Shown: piece by piece, positions 9,689 through 18,163 of the stretch
Position numbering within the stretch: position 1 is the first letter of the stretch
Layout of the letters: each line of letters begins with the position of its first letter
Program-made: the position numbers and the translations under genes
Assembly: GCF_020166415.1 (NCBI RefSeq)
Contig: NZ_JAIQXV010000031.1
Coordinates: 1-27,638 of the forward strand
Direction: 5' to 3'
DNA from: Deinococcus multiflagellatus
GTDB taxonomy: Bacteria; Deinococcota; Deinococci; Deinococcales; Deinococcaceae
Length of the DNA stretch: 27,638 nucleotides
Notes under the pieces: generated by a model
What the model saw: the letters and a program-made list of their open reading frames with translations, nothing else
Told to the model about the DNA's origin: nothing
Database searches by the model: none

Positions 9689-9709
9689 TCTGTGCCCTGT
9701 GGGCACAGA
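9689..9709. repeat. Perfect hairpin, 9-bp arms and 3-nt loop
   Basis: TCTGTGCCC and GGGCACAGA are separated by TGT. The hairpin lies between the right inverted repeat and the cassette gene start, about 220 nt upstream of its ATG. It has no T-tract, so it is more likely an operator, a protein-binding site or an element subterminal hairpin than a terminator. Otherwise 9482-9812 holds nothing I can call. Confidence 0.5.
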
Positions 9710-9812
9710 CCGTGACCGATACTGTTCCTTTGGTACCAGCACGCTGCCGCTGCAGGGTCATCCATTCCTGCGATTCCTGCTGGGTTTGCAAGGCGCGGAG
9801 CGTCGGGCTCAG

Positions 9813-9872
9813 CGGGTGTGGACGCGGCATTGCCCAGTTTGCGTCTCATCACTCGATTTCGCCAACGATAGC
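9813..9872 (-). repeat. Right copy of about 60-bp imperfect inverted repeat
   Basis: This is the inverted partner of 5082-5141, with GCTATCGTTG at the outer end against GATATCGTTG on the left. It begins 20 nt downstream of the jetB stop, so jetB is left intact. Read outward, both copies encode WT(Q/R)HCPVCVSS. That could be a remnant reading frame of a mobile element, or simply a consequence of DNA similarity. Confidence 0.8.
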
Positions 9873-9892
9873 GTTCCCCTCAAAGAGCACCA

Positions 9893-11047
9893 TCAGTCGA
9901 ACAATGAGGTGGCCGCCTGCTGCTTCTCAGATTGTCCCCTTGCTTCTACAGCTGCCTCCGTCCCGTAGGTGGGATCGAACCGGGCCAGATGGGGTTCAAG
10001 AGTCACTGACGCCCTATCTGAGACGGCAACGCCGCCCCAGAGCCGCCACTCCGCCAGGACGAGCTCCAACAGCTTTTCGGTACTCTCTTTCCCCATGGTG
10101 CCCCATCTGGCCCGGTGTGTCGCCCGAACCTGGTCGAGCAACCCATACAGACGCATCTTGGTCACGGTTAACCGACCATAGTCCTCAGGCGTCAGGCGTT
10201 GGCGCCGAACCTCTTCGCGGACAGCGCTCAGCAGGAGTAGGGCCACACTACTCGCGGCGCTGCGGCCCGGCATCCAGCGGCTTCCCATGCCGCGAACAAG
10301 TCCCTCACGGTGCAGGGTGGCGTACTCGCTATTCACACTCAGACGCCAGCCCAGCGTGTGTTGCAGGTCTTCGAGTAGCGGGGCACTCAGTTGCTCAAAC
10401 GCCTCGGGATCCTGCGCACGAGTCATCGACGGTCCGCACAACAGTATGCGAATGGCACGCTGCGCGGCGGATGCAGGTAGCTCTGAGGGCCTTGAGATCA
10501 AATAAGGGGCCGCTGCAGTGAATTCCAGCAGCGCCCCCCCGGATGACCCCGCCTCGCCCTCCCCGTTTTCCCACTCCTGCGATGACTCATCGACAATGGC
10601 CAGGGCCCCCAGCTCTCGAAGGGCCCGGACGGCCTGAAGAAGGGCCAGCCGCTGAGACCGCACACTGAAATCCAGGTCCTGGGCTTGGGGATGGCTGCTG
10701 ATCGCAGAAGCCAGCTCGGCCAGGCTAAATTGCCGGACCTCACCGGCCTGAACACCAAGAAACTCGTGGTACCACAGCACCCAGGCCACAAATCCCGCCG
10801 CCTGTGGGCTCCGCACATCCGCCCAGGCACGCCCGCCTTCCGGGAACGGGGGCGACAGCACCAGCCTGAGCACCCCCGGCCCGCTCTGGACAGTCAAAGC
10901 GGCCACGCGGGCAAAGAACACACGCAATTCCAGACGCCAGGCATAGGTTTCGCGGAAGCCCTCCATGCCCTCTGTCAGCAGGGGCGTGTCCAGCAGCGTC
11001 CGGACCGCTGCGGTGAAAGCGGCTGGGACTGACTGCACCTCACTCAT
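9893..11047 (-). CDS. jetB: Wadjet JetB-like subunit (TIGR02678/DUF2398)
   Basis: The product is 384 aa, the usual size for the family. The ATG at 11047 overlaps the jetA stop as ATGA, which implies translational coupling. The N-terminal AFTAAVRTLLDTPLL and RETYAWRLELRVFFAR match the opening of DUF2398 proteins. A helical, Arg/Leu-rich middle and an EWRLWGG...LEPHLARF C-terminal block also fit. In Wadjet complexes this subunit corresponds to the KITE (tandem winged-helix) partner bridging kleisin and SMC heads. The last residues (EARGQSEKQQAATSLFD) may be a local extension. The gene is followed within 20 nt by the right inverted repeat of the cassette, so it was not truncated by the insertion. 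Confidence 0.87.
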   Translation of the reverse strand: MSEVQSVPAAFTAAVRTLLDTPLLTEGMEGFRETYAWRLELRVFFARVAALTVQSGPGVLRLVLSPPFPEGGRAWADVRSPQAAGFVAWVLWYHEFLGVQAGEVRQFSLAELASAISSHPQAQDLDFSVRSQRLALLQAVRALRELGALAIVDESSQEWENGEGEAGSSGGALLEFTAAAPYLISRPSELPASAAQRAIRILLCGPSMTRAQDPEAFEQLSAPLLEDLQHTLGWRLSVNSEYATLHREGLVRGMGSRWMPGRSAASSVALLLLSAVREEVRRQRLTPEDYGRLTVTKMRLYGLLDQVRATHRARWGTMGKESTEKLLELVLAEWRLWGGVAVSDRASVTLEPHLARFDPTYGTEAAVEARGQSEKQQAATSLFD

Positions 11048-12528
11048 GCCTGGTCACCTTTCCCTGTGTGGACCAGCTCCAGTTTTGCTCCCCGCTCCAG
11101 CCATAAGGTGCCACTTGGCGTGACCAACACGGCGGGTGTATTCAACAGGTGAATGCGCACCTGACGTCCCGCTGGACCGGGTACGGTCACGACCGGCGAA
11201 GCCTCGTGCGAGGCATGAAAAGCGGCGGAAAGCCAGTTCAGCAGCTCGGCGACCAGCGCATCGTCACCCACCTCAAGTGTCGTGAGTTCAAACGAGTTGG
11301 TCTCACCAAACAGGGCCAGCAGGGCGGCTTCGTGCTCTCTGTGCGCATGAAGAGCGTTCCGCGCCGCCTGCCGCGCTTCCGGGCTGGTGTCGCGCACGGC
11401 TGCACTGACCCGTTCGGTCTCCCGGCCACGCGTGACAGGGCGCAAGGTGACGGGCTCCACCGGCTCCAACCACGAGTGACGGACACCCTCCCGCTCGAAG
11501 CTCTCCGGGGCATGCAGGGGGGCACTCAAGCTCAGGGCTTGACTCAGCTCTTCCCGGGCCTGGAAAACATCATCCAGGGTACCTAGGCGGGCGGCCAAGG
11601 CGGAGAGTTCCGCCGCGCGTCCCGTTCCCAGTTCACGCGTGCGGTGCACCGCATCCACAAAGGCCAGCACCCGGCTGACGGCGCCGCGCAGCGCCTGTAT
11701 GCCGTATTCCAGGCCGTCCCCCTGCCCAGCCGGCCGGGTAAGCCACCCCAGCAGGGCCGCCCACTCGCGCTGGACCACACGGGCGGCCTGATCCGCATTC
11801 AGGACGGCGGCGTCGCGGGTGAGCCGACCTGAACGGACGGAGACCAGCTGACCCAGCAAGGCCGCCTGTCGTTCGGGAGGGACCGCCACGAGGGTGTCTC
11901 TCAAGCGCCTTCCTGGGCCGGCCAATTCATTCGAGAGCCGTTCGACGTAGGACCGCACAGCATCCTTGAACTCCAGGAAGTCGGTCAGGTCTTCCAGGCT
12001 GAGCTTGCGTTCCAAGTTCAGCGTCAGGGAACGCACGTCGCCTGACAGCGCTGCGAAATCACGTTGAAAACTTGTCCAGGCCGTGTCCAGTTCTTCCTGA
12101 TGTTGCGCGTCAAGAAGAATGGCAATGCGCGCCCACTGCGCCTCAAGACTTCCCACGATGCCCGAGCCCACCGCCACCGTCTCTGCGGCTGCGTCCAGCC
12201 CGGCTTCGAGGAACCCCTCAATGGCCAGGCCTCGCGCGGTGGCGTAATACAGGTTGCGTCTGCGGGCGTACTGCGCCAGTGAATCCACCCGTGAGGTATC
12301 ACGGCGGCGTCCCAGGTTCCCCCAAGCCACGAGTTGCTCCAGATCCAGCACCAGACCCTCGAGCGTGATCTCGGTGGCTTCCTGGGCGCCGACGCGGACC
12401 AGCAGTTCCTCTGGAGGAAAGGCATGCTCCAGCGTCTGTTGACCCTCGTAGAACAGCCGCATCAGGAGCCGATATCGAGGGGCCGTCTGCGCCGTGAGGT
12501 AGGCAAATTCACGGACTGCGACGAACAT
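11044..12528 (-). CDS. jetA: Wadjet JetA-like kleisin subunit (TIGR02677/DUF2397)
   Basis: The product is 494 aa, normal for the family, and is the first gene of the operon. It starts MFVAVREFAYLTAQTAPRYR, the typical DUF2397 opening, which continues with a winged-helix-like segment through EELLVRVGAQE. The middle is helical and the C-terminus carries the beta-rich HLLNTPAVLVTPSGTLWLERG. In studied Wadjet complexes JetA is the kleisin that closes the SMC ring. The ATG at 12528 is preceded by TATAGT six bases upstream and by no Shine-Dalgarno site, so translation is probably leaderless. The family set DUF2397/2398/2399 with TIGR02680 is, from memory, the type II Wadjet layout. Confidence 0.87.
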   Translation of the reverse strand: MFVAVREFAYLTAQTAPRYRLLMRLFYEGQQTLEHAFPPEELLVRVGAQEATEITLEGLVLDLEQLVAWGNLGRRRDTSRVDSLAQYARRRNLYYATARGLAIEGFLEAGLDAAAETVAVGSGIVGSLEAQWARIAILLDAQHQEELDTAWTSFQRDFAALSGDVRSLTLNLERKLSLEDLTDFLEFKDAVRSYVERLSNELAGPGRRLRDTLVAVPPERQAALLGQLVSVRSGRLTRDAAVLNADQAARVVQREWAALLGWLTRPAGQGDGLEYGIQALRGAVSRVLAFVDAVHRTRELGTGRAAELSALAARLGTLDDVFQAREELSQALSLSAPLHAPESFEREGVRHSWLEPVEPVTLRPVTRGRETERVSAAVRDTSPEARQAARNALHAHREHEAALLALFGETNSFELTTLEVGDDALVAELLNWLSAAFHASHEASPVVTVPGPAGRQVRIHLLNTPAVLVTPSGTLWLERGAKLELVHTGKGDQA

Positions 12529-12534
12529 GGCAGA

Positions 12535-12540
12535 ACTATA
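12535..12540 (-). promoter_or_regulatory. Probable -10 box (TATAGT) of the jet operon promoter
   Basis: TATAGT on the minus strand ends six bases before the jetA ATG, matching a leaderless start. No strong -35 hexamer is seen at 16-18 bp. This is the only good promoter-like site upstream of jetA in the 540-bp divergent gap to the lipoprotein gene. Confidence 0.55.
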
Positions 12541-12836
12541 GACAGTGTTGTGACCGAAGCGGTTGACTGCTGGTTCAGATCTCCCCCATCAGCACCGCGA
12601 GGCTGCGTGGAGCCTTCTTCAGGGAAGCGACAAAGATGCGCCCTCCGGCCAAGTCGTGAGATTGATAAAGCGCCTCTGCTCGTTGGTGGTGGCATTTCGC
12701 GGTCTGAGAGAAGCTTCTACATATGAGTCAGGTTGAACACCGGCCGTGGGGAACCATGCCGCTTGCCCTGTCGAAGAGGGCGTTCTCGTCCATGGCGTTG
12801 CGTCACAGCTTCGAATACATCCCTACAGCCGCAGCA

Positions 12837-12858
12837 GCAAGCTGCCAAGGCAGCTTGC
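12837..12858. repeat. Perfect 10-bp palindrome in the jetA/lipoprotein divergent region
   Basis: GCAAGCTGCC and GGCAGCTTGC are separated by AA. The site lies about 310 bp upstream of jetA and about 210 bp upstream of the divergent lipoprotein gene, so it could be an operator or a bidirectional terminator. I see no gene in the rest of 12541-13069. Confidence 0.55.
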
Positions 12859-13069
12859 ACCGGGAAGCGCTCAGCTCTGTCCTCTGTGTGTGCGCCGTTT
12901 GCCACTGCATTTGGGTTCTTTACCCCGATTGAACGCGAAAGTTCATTGATTGATCACGAAGTTCTTTTTTTCGTCAAATGAGGCAACGTGGCAAAATTCC
13001 TGCTCGCAGAATAAGCCCGCTCGGGTTTGGCAACCATCCGAGCCAATTTCTTGACTTCTGGAGAATTCA

Positions 13070-14821
13070 ATGAGGAAATTTTCAGCGTTCTTTCTGGTGT
13101 CTGCTCTGCTCGCTTCCTGCTCCCAAGGTCCGCAAATCACCAACACCGCCGTGCACGTGGCCTCACCCTACAGCGGTGATGGCACCTATGGCGCCGTCGA
13201 TGCACGCGTACGGATCAGCCTTCAACTTGAGGCAGGGCTTCAGCCCCAGGCTTTGACGCCTCTGGCTGTGGAAGCCATTGAACTCTGCGGGACAACGGGC
13301 TGCTACCGTTTGAACGGCCCCGGTCTGATCGCCCAGCATCGATGGAACGAGCAGGGGGCTGCACTTGTCGCAGATGTGGTCGTTCCGGCGGGCACCTATG
13401 ACCGCGTCAACGTGCTCGTTCCCAGCACCGGTGCGGGCATTCAAGCCGCAGCGCTGAGCCTCGATACCCCTGTCTCGGTGGTCGCGGGGGCCCGCCAGGA
13501 AATCTTTCTGTCCCTCTCCAAGCCACTCGGTGCCTTGAATGCTGGATCTGGTCTGGTCCCCGCCTATCTGGCCTCCGGCGTTGTGCCTGGCGACAGTACG
13601 CTCGTTGCTGGCCTCACCACCGGCAGCTCGACCTTCACCTTTGAGAGCGGTTTAACCCTCACTGTCCCGAAAGGCGCCTTGAAAGACGCCATCATCATGG
13701 GGGTCGCCGATCGGCCCACGACAGAGCCAGCAGGACGCGTTGTTTTTGGCTCTCCAATGACATTTCGCTCACCTGTGACAGTTCGCGTGCCCTTCAACAT
13801 AGACCGGTTGCCAAAAGGGCTGAACGTCTCAGATTACGTCTTAACGTCCGGTGGACAGCCTGTGCCTGATGCACGCTACGAGAATGGCGCCTTCACCGCG
13901 ACGCTGACATCCCTTCAGAACCTCAGCATCACGACCAGAAAGCCTTTTATGCAATTTGAAGACGGCACGGCGGAGGCGTTGCCTCAAGTGGTGAGTCCGC
14001 AGGCAACGGATACCAGCAAATGCTTCAACGCGCTCCGGGCGAATCTGGAAACCTATAAGACACGCATCGCTTCATCAGGGAGCCTGTACACCACGGATTG
14101 TCTGAACATCGCTCCGTATGTCCACGTTGTTATTGTTGATATGACCAAGCCACTCTACAAGTTTAGAATTGGCCTTGGAGATTTCTATCAAACCAAATCC
14201 GATGGTCGAAATTACTTCTATCTCCGGAATATCAAGGACCACGCCACCGCGATGAGAGCGTTTGTTGCCATCAACGGTCCAGCATGGACCGGCACGGAAG
14301 GTGTGAACTTCGGCACGCAAAATGGAACGCCGGATTTGACACTGCGCATTCAGAACTCCCTCAAATACACCCAGAGCGAGAAAGGCGAAGCCGCTGTATC
14401 CTTTGCTCAAGAGGATGGCAATGGACTGAAAGCTCGCTTCCTGATCAAGCCAGCGGGAACGACCAGCTACGGTGATCCAACGTTTACCTTCAATCAGGCG
14501 GCGTCGTCAACCTCCATCATTCGTGATGGTGGGTGCAGCCCACTCCTTGATCCAAATGGCGAAGCGAAGTTCAACACCGCCTTCGGTTTCGGGAACAATC
14601 GTCTGGTCTTCGTCTCAAGTGACCAGAATAAACCTGCGGTTGAGCTGAAGGCCTTCTGTGACGTCTTCCTGGGTTTGAACGCGACGGCAGGCGCCCAGTG
14701 GACGGATGGGGCGAGTGCCGCTGGCCTGGTTTACGCCGGCGACCATAAAAATCCGACGAACACACCCTTTATGGACGGTGCCCGGAAGGTGCTGACCGGT
14801 TTGGGTGTCACGAAAGAATAA
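13070..14821 (+). CDS. Secreted lipoprotein with ZU5-like beta domain, function unknown
   Basis: The product is 583 aa. It starts with a lipoprotein signal: Arg-Lys, a hydrophobic core (FSAFFLVSALLAS) and a lipobox LLASC, with Cys17 as the acylation site. GGAG seven bases before ATG 13070 is a fair ribosome site. Residues about 35-170 form a beta-rich domain reminiscent of DUF4382-type folds (VVVPAGTYDRVNV). Residues about 180-290 resemble ZU5 domains: LTLTVPKGALKDA, then TFRSPVTVRVPFN. The C-terminal half has several Cys residues and an envelope-protein look but no recognised family. Location in the outer envelope is inferred from the lipobox. The gene following it starts 2 nt downstream. 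Confidence 0.8.
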   Translation: MRKFSAFFLVSALLASCSQGPQITNTAVHVASPYSGDGTYGAVDARVRISLQLEAGLQPQALTPLAVEAIELCGTTGCYRLNGPGLIAQHRWNEQGAALVADVVVPAGTYDRVNVLVPSTGAGIQAAALSLDTPVSVVAGARQEIFLSLSKPLGALNAGSGLVPAYLASGVVPGDSTLVAGLTTGSSTFTFESGLTLTVPKGALKDAIIMGVADRPTTEPAGRVVFGSPMTFRSPVTVRVPFNIDRLPKGLNVSDYVLTSGGQPVPDARYENGAFTATLTSLQNLSITTRKPFMQFEDGTAEALPQVVSPQATDTSKCFNALRANLETYKTRIASSGSLYTTDCLNIAPYVHVVIVDMTKPLYKFRIGLGDFYQTKSDGRNYFYLRNIKDHATAMRAFVAINGPAWTGTEGVNFGTQNGTPDLTLRIQNSLKYTQSEKGEAAVSFAQEDGNGLKARFLIKPAGTTSYGDPTFTFNQAASSTSIIRDGGCSPLLDPNGEAKFNTAFGFGNNRLVFVSSDQNKPAVELKAFCDVFLGLNATAGAQWTDGASAAGLVYAGDHKNPTNTPFMDGARKVLTGLGVTKE

Positions 14822-14823
14822 GG

Positions 14824-15276
14824 GTGGCGAACTACAGTGACGACATGGAACAGGTCATGAGGCGATCAACCACACAAGACATCCCCCTGGCACTGCGCCG
14901 GGCTCTGACATACACATTGAGTAGCGTCATTGTCTTCTTGTTGGTTCTGCTCGCGCTCCGGTATGGCGAAGCGTTCCGTTTGAATGAGGCGTGGTACAGC
15001 CCTCAGGCCCTGTGGCGCAACCTGGAAGCCACGTGGCCAGATTTCCTTCGCCTGGGGCTCTTGACTTTGCTCCCTGCGGCTTTGCTCAGCACATTCGGAC
15101 GCACGTCCTGGGCACGTCACGGTATTGCGGCCTTGGTGACCGCTGCCCTCCTGGCGCTGTGGAGCGCTTTGGGTGGTTTTGGGGGCACGCTCGCCCTTCT
15201 TCCAGCGGCACTCGGCGGCATTGCGCTCGTCGCCGCTGCAACGGCGCTGTGGCATGGTCCGAGACGTTCACACTGA
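14824..15276 (+). CDS. Small four-helix integral membrane protein
   Basis: The product is 150 aa from GTG 14824, two bases after the lipoprotein stop; ATG 14845 (MEQVMRRS) is an alternative start. Four hydrophobic segments are visible at roughly residues 27-46, 74-92, 99-117 and 121-142, rich in Ala, Leu and Gly. The N-terminus is charged and the C-terminus ends HGPRRSH. The tight spacing and the hairpin that follows point to a two-gene operon with the lipoprotein. No family is recognised; the function is unknown. Confidence 0.7.
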   Translation: MANYSDDMEQVMRRSTTQDIPLALRRALTYTLSSVIVFLLVLLALRYGEAFRLNEAWYSPQALWRNLEATWPDFLRLGLLTLLPAALLSTFGRTSWARHGIAALVTAALLALWSALGGFGGTLALLPAALGGIALVAAATALWHGPRRSH

Positions 15277-15299
15277 TGGTCAAACGCCTCAAAAGGCAT

Positions 15300-15330
15300 G
15301 AAGGAAGGCGCCTTACAGGCGCCTTCCTTC
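15300..15330 (+). terminator. Strong hairpin terminator after the lipoprotein/membrane-protein pair
   Basis: The 13-bp arms GAAGGAAGGCGCC and GGCGCCTTCCTTC match perfectly around a TTACA loop, 24 nt after the preceding stop. No long T-tract follows. The symmetric stem could also act on the opposite strand, but no minus-strand gene ends here. The bases from 15331 to 15459 hold nothing I recognise. Confidence 0.75.
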
Positions 15331-15459
15331 GTAGTTGATGCCCCGTGTTGATGGCCTGGCCTTCAGAGAGATGTCCTCAAGGAGGCGACGAGGCACCACA
15401 GACGACAACGCGCACGTAGAAAGGGAGAGCGCCAGACCACCTCGCCAATAGGACGCCCG

Positions 15460-15945
15460 TCAACGGCCTGTCGAGAGCATCAATTCAACGACGGCACCGG
15501 CTTCCGTGCCGGCAAACATCGCACCATCTGCCGTCACCACAGTGGAGAGGCACGAGGTGTCGAGCGTCCATCGGTGGAGTTGTCGCCCGTTCGCCAGATC
15601 CCAGAGACGGACCGTCCTGTCAGCGCTGCCACTCAGGAGGGTCCCAGGATCCGGCGCGACCGCAAGGCCATAAATGGAGTCGGTATGGCCGTCCAGTTTC
15701 ATCACTTCATGCCCCGTCGCCGTGTTCAGGATGTGAATCAGCCCATTGCCTTGCGCTACGGCCACGGTGTTGGTGGACAGCCAGGCAGCCTTCGTCACCC
15801 ATGACGGCGGCCCGGAAAGCTGGTCCGTACGCCAGGTTTTGGTGACCCTCTTCTGCGTGAGGTCATAGATCAGAAGCACGGACGGCGCGACCCCCACGCC
15901 GATCAGCAGCCGCTTGGATGTGTCGTCGAATGCCAGTGTTCTGGG
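15460..15945 (-). pseudogene. 3' fragment of a WD40-repeat gene, truncated by an IS6-family element
   Basis: The minus-strand frame stays open from the IS edge near 15945 to a stop at 15460, about 160 codons, with no proper start. Beta-propeller repeats are clear: HTDSIYGLAVAPDPGTLLSG, then SADRTVRLWDLANGR, and an upstream blade containing LAFDDTSKRLLIGVG. The frame runs straight into the left inverted repeat of the IS at 15946, so the 5' part was lost. The missing part is not found on the other side of the IS, which suggests an adjacent deletion rather than simple insertion. WD40 propellers are scaffolds; the partner is unknown. Confidence 0.8.
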
Positions 15946-15981
15946 GGTCCTGGCAACTTAATGTCGGTAGGGTGGTGACCT

Positions 15982-16692
<711 letters not shown>

Positions 16693-16748
16693 TTCTCAAG
16701 CCGCCCGCTGCCCTATTCCAATCCCATTGAAATTAAGTTGCCAGAACC

Positions 16749-16871
16749 GCTCAGAGTAAATCGGTGGTAGAGCCACACAGCGTACCCAATGACCGCGAGG
16801 GGGAACCGGTAGCCGGGAAGCTTCTGACCACTCAACACCGCGTCACCCTACCCCAACAACTTGCCACAACC
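16749..16871 (-). mobile_element. 5' stub of a second IS6-family element, cut by the complete IS
   Basis: On the minus strand a terminal-repeat-like end, GGTTGTGGCAAGTTG (from 16871), is followed by the frame SGQKLPGYRFPLAVIGYAVW and then LYHRFTLS. This matches the transposase N-terminus of the neighbouring IS (RFPLSIIGYALRLYHRFPLS). It stops abruptly at 16749, where the complete element begins. The two elements are therefore arranged with their 5' halves pointing in opposite directions. Confidence 0.82.
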
Positions 16872-17409
16872 GCTGGGTCATGGCGTGCTGGCAGGCGTCC
16901 AGCAGCGACCACGGTGGCGAACTGGACGCGTCCGGCGCCGTGGTCGACAGCAAGCTGTACCACCCTTGCGCCGGGACGAACACCTGCACCGCCCCCTGAG
17001 TGGAGAGGGCGGCCAGAGATTCTGGTGACATGACGCCGTGCCGAATGAAGGGGTCCGTGGCCGTGACGAACGTGCCTCGGGCGGTGCGGCCCACCAGGAT
17101 GGTGGGGAAGAGGGTGGCGATGCCCGTGAGGTGCAGGTCCGTCACGGCCGTCTCAATGGAGATGGGCGTGCCGTCTGGCGTGGTGGCGCCAGCAATACTG
17201 GAGAGGAAAGCCACCTCGTCTCGCGCTTCGGCAAACAGAACATCGGTCACGCCGTTCTGGTGGGTGATGCGGGCCACGGGCCGGTCCGCGTGCAGGAGGC
17301 TGAGGCTCCAGTTGCCGTGGAGGTGTTGGATGCTCGCACCTTGCACGGTGTAGTCGTGCGTGTGCAGCAAGGCCGGTTGGGGTGGGCCGGGAAGGATGGA
17401 GGCGGTCAC
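16843..17409 (-). CDS. Hypothetical protein, C-terminus replaced by IS sequence
   Basis: The frame of about 188 codons is read from GTG 17409, which has AGGA about ten bases upstream; the frame extends further but without coding character. The sequence is beta-rich (WSLSLLHADRPVARITHQNG, LFPTILVGRTARGTFVTAT) and I recognise no family. The last nine residues (RLWQVVGVG) and the stop are encoded by the terminal repeat of the IS6 stub, so the native C-terminus is lost. It is probably non-functional or altered. Confidence 0.55.
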   Translation of the reverse strand: MTASILPGPPQPALLHTHDYTVQGASIQHLHGNWSLSLLHADRPVARITHQNGVTDVLFAEARDEVAFLSSIAGATTPDGTPISIETAVTDLHLTGIATLFPTILVGRTARGTFVTATDPFIRHGVMSPESLAALSTQGAVQVFVPAQGWYSLLSTTAPDASSSPPWSLLDACQHAMTQRLWQVVGVG

Positions 17410-17734
17410 AGCAGGGTGGTCCTTTCGCGATGAGGTTGGATGCTGGCGGTCAGGGCCGCGTGGGTCTCCGAGGGCAGATCGGGCGCCGTCTTCGCGCTGA
17501 TTTGAAAACATGGTCGAAAAACAGCGTCTGGCACGGCAGAAAAAGAACAAGCTCACAGGAAGGCCAGGAAGGGGCCTCCAAATCGTTCTGAGGGGTACAG
17601 GACCCCTTGAGTCGCAGGGGGTGAAATGGTCTCAGAGTCCGGCGCGCGGATCGAAACAGGACTGGAGCGCATGGCATGGATCATCCATACGCGTGGGTGG
17701 ATGTTTCTCCCCTAAGCGTGATTAGGATATAAAC
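17410..17734. other. Intergenic stretch, no gene recognised
   Basis: About 325 bp between the truncated hypothetical gene and the IS5 remnant. It contains a short stem (AGGGGT and ACCCCT around ACAGG, 17591-17607). TCTCAGAGTC occurs here at 17630-17639 and again at 17749-17758, inside the adjoining IS5 remnant. No convincing coding frame is present. Confidence 0.4.
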
Positions 17735-18086
17735 AGCCATGGCCTGATTCTCAGAGTCTGACTATTGACCCTCGTTCACTCTCAGGGAGACTTCCTCGCC
17801 AGAGCTGCGAGTGGCCAATCTCCAAGATGATGAGCTGCGCCGCCGTGCGGTCAGGGCCGCCGGGGAAAAGGACGTGACCGCACTGTTGGCGCACCGTCTC
17901 TGGGGGCGGAAAATCGTGTGCAAGGTACGCCCATTGCGCACCGGTGCGGGCCACCCAGAGCAGGGCGTTCAACACGTCCCGGATCGGGTACTTCCGCTGG
18001 GCCGCGTCCTTGGGACTGAGCAGCAGGTAGAGCAACAGGAACAAATACGCGTCGTCTACATCGCTCGGGGCGCCTCGCCGGGTCAC
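17735..18086 (-). pseudogene. Decayed IS5-family transposase, N-terminal part
   Basis: From ATG 18086 the minus strand encodes [20 protein letters not shown] and then [17 protein letters not shown], the N-terminal signature of IS5-family transposases (DUF4096). The frame then departs from the family. A possible continuation, VNSQTLRI, appears in another frame near 17760, where the family has IDSQTVR. Frameshifts and the absence of the DDE core show it is a remnant. Confidence 0.78.
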
Positions 18087-18163
18087 CCGACCATTCTCCT
18101 GCTTCCCAAGTTCACACCACGGACTTCAAACCCTTTTGTATCAGCCTCTATGAAATGACGTTC

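Larger units (their letters stand above)
5082..9872 (-). mobile_element. Putative transposon-like cassette carrying one defence-type gene, inserted between jetB and jetC
   Basis: The unit of about 4.8 kb is bounded by imperfect inverted repeats and flanked by a near-identical 7-mer (CTTCCCC/GTTCCCC). Its single large gene has Mrr-like, TPR, GreAB-C-like and PIN-like domains. Removing the unit and one 7-mer copy brings the jetB stop to within about 55-80 nt of plausible jetC GTG starts, which restores a normal jetABCD order. No transposase or recombinase was recognised inside, so it would be non-autonomous or the remains of a larger element. The repeats and 7-mers are seen directly; mobility is inferred. 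Confidence 0.6.

Noticed and set aside
9470..9742. N-terminal extension of the cassette protein by 91 codons
   Set aside because: The added residues are Arg/His/Pro/Cys-rich with no similarity to Mrr proteins and run through a hairpin; a -10 box sits six bases before ATG 9469.
9546..9830. Minus-strand frame with DMDFAASINVRRV, slightly like a TnpB C-terminus
   Set aside because: The CxxC zinc ribbon and the preceding TnpB motifs are absent, so the resemblance is too short to call an IS605-type remnant.
9445..10521. 358-codon plus-strand frame across the cassette edge and jetB
   Set aside because: It spans the cassette gene start, the repeat and antisense jetB, with no domain and low-complexity Arg/Ser/Ala content.
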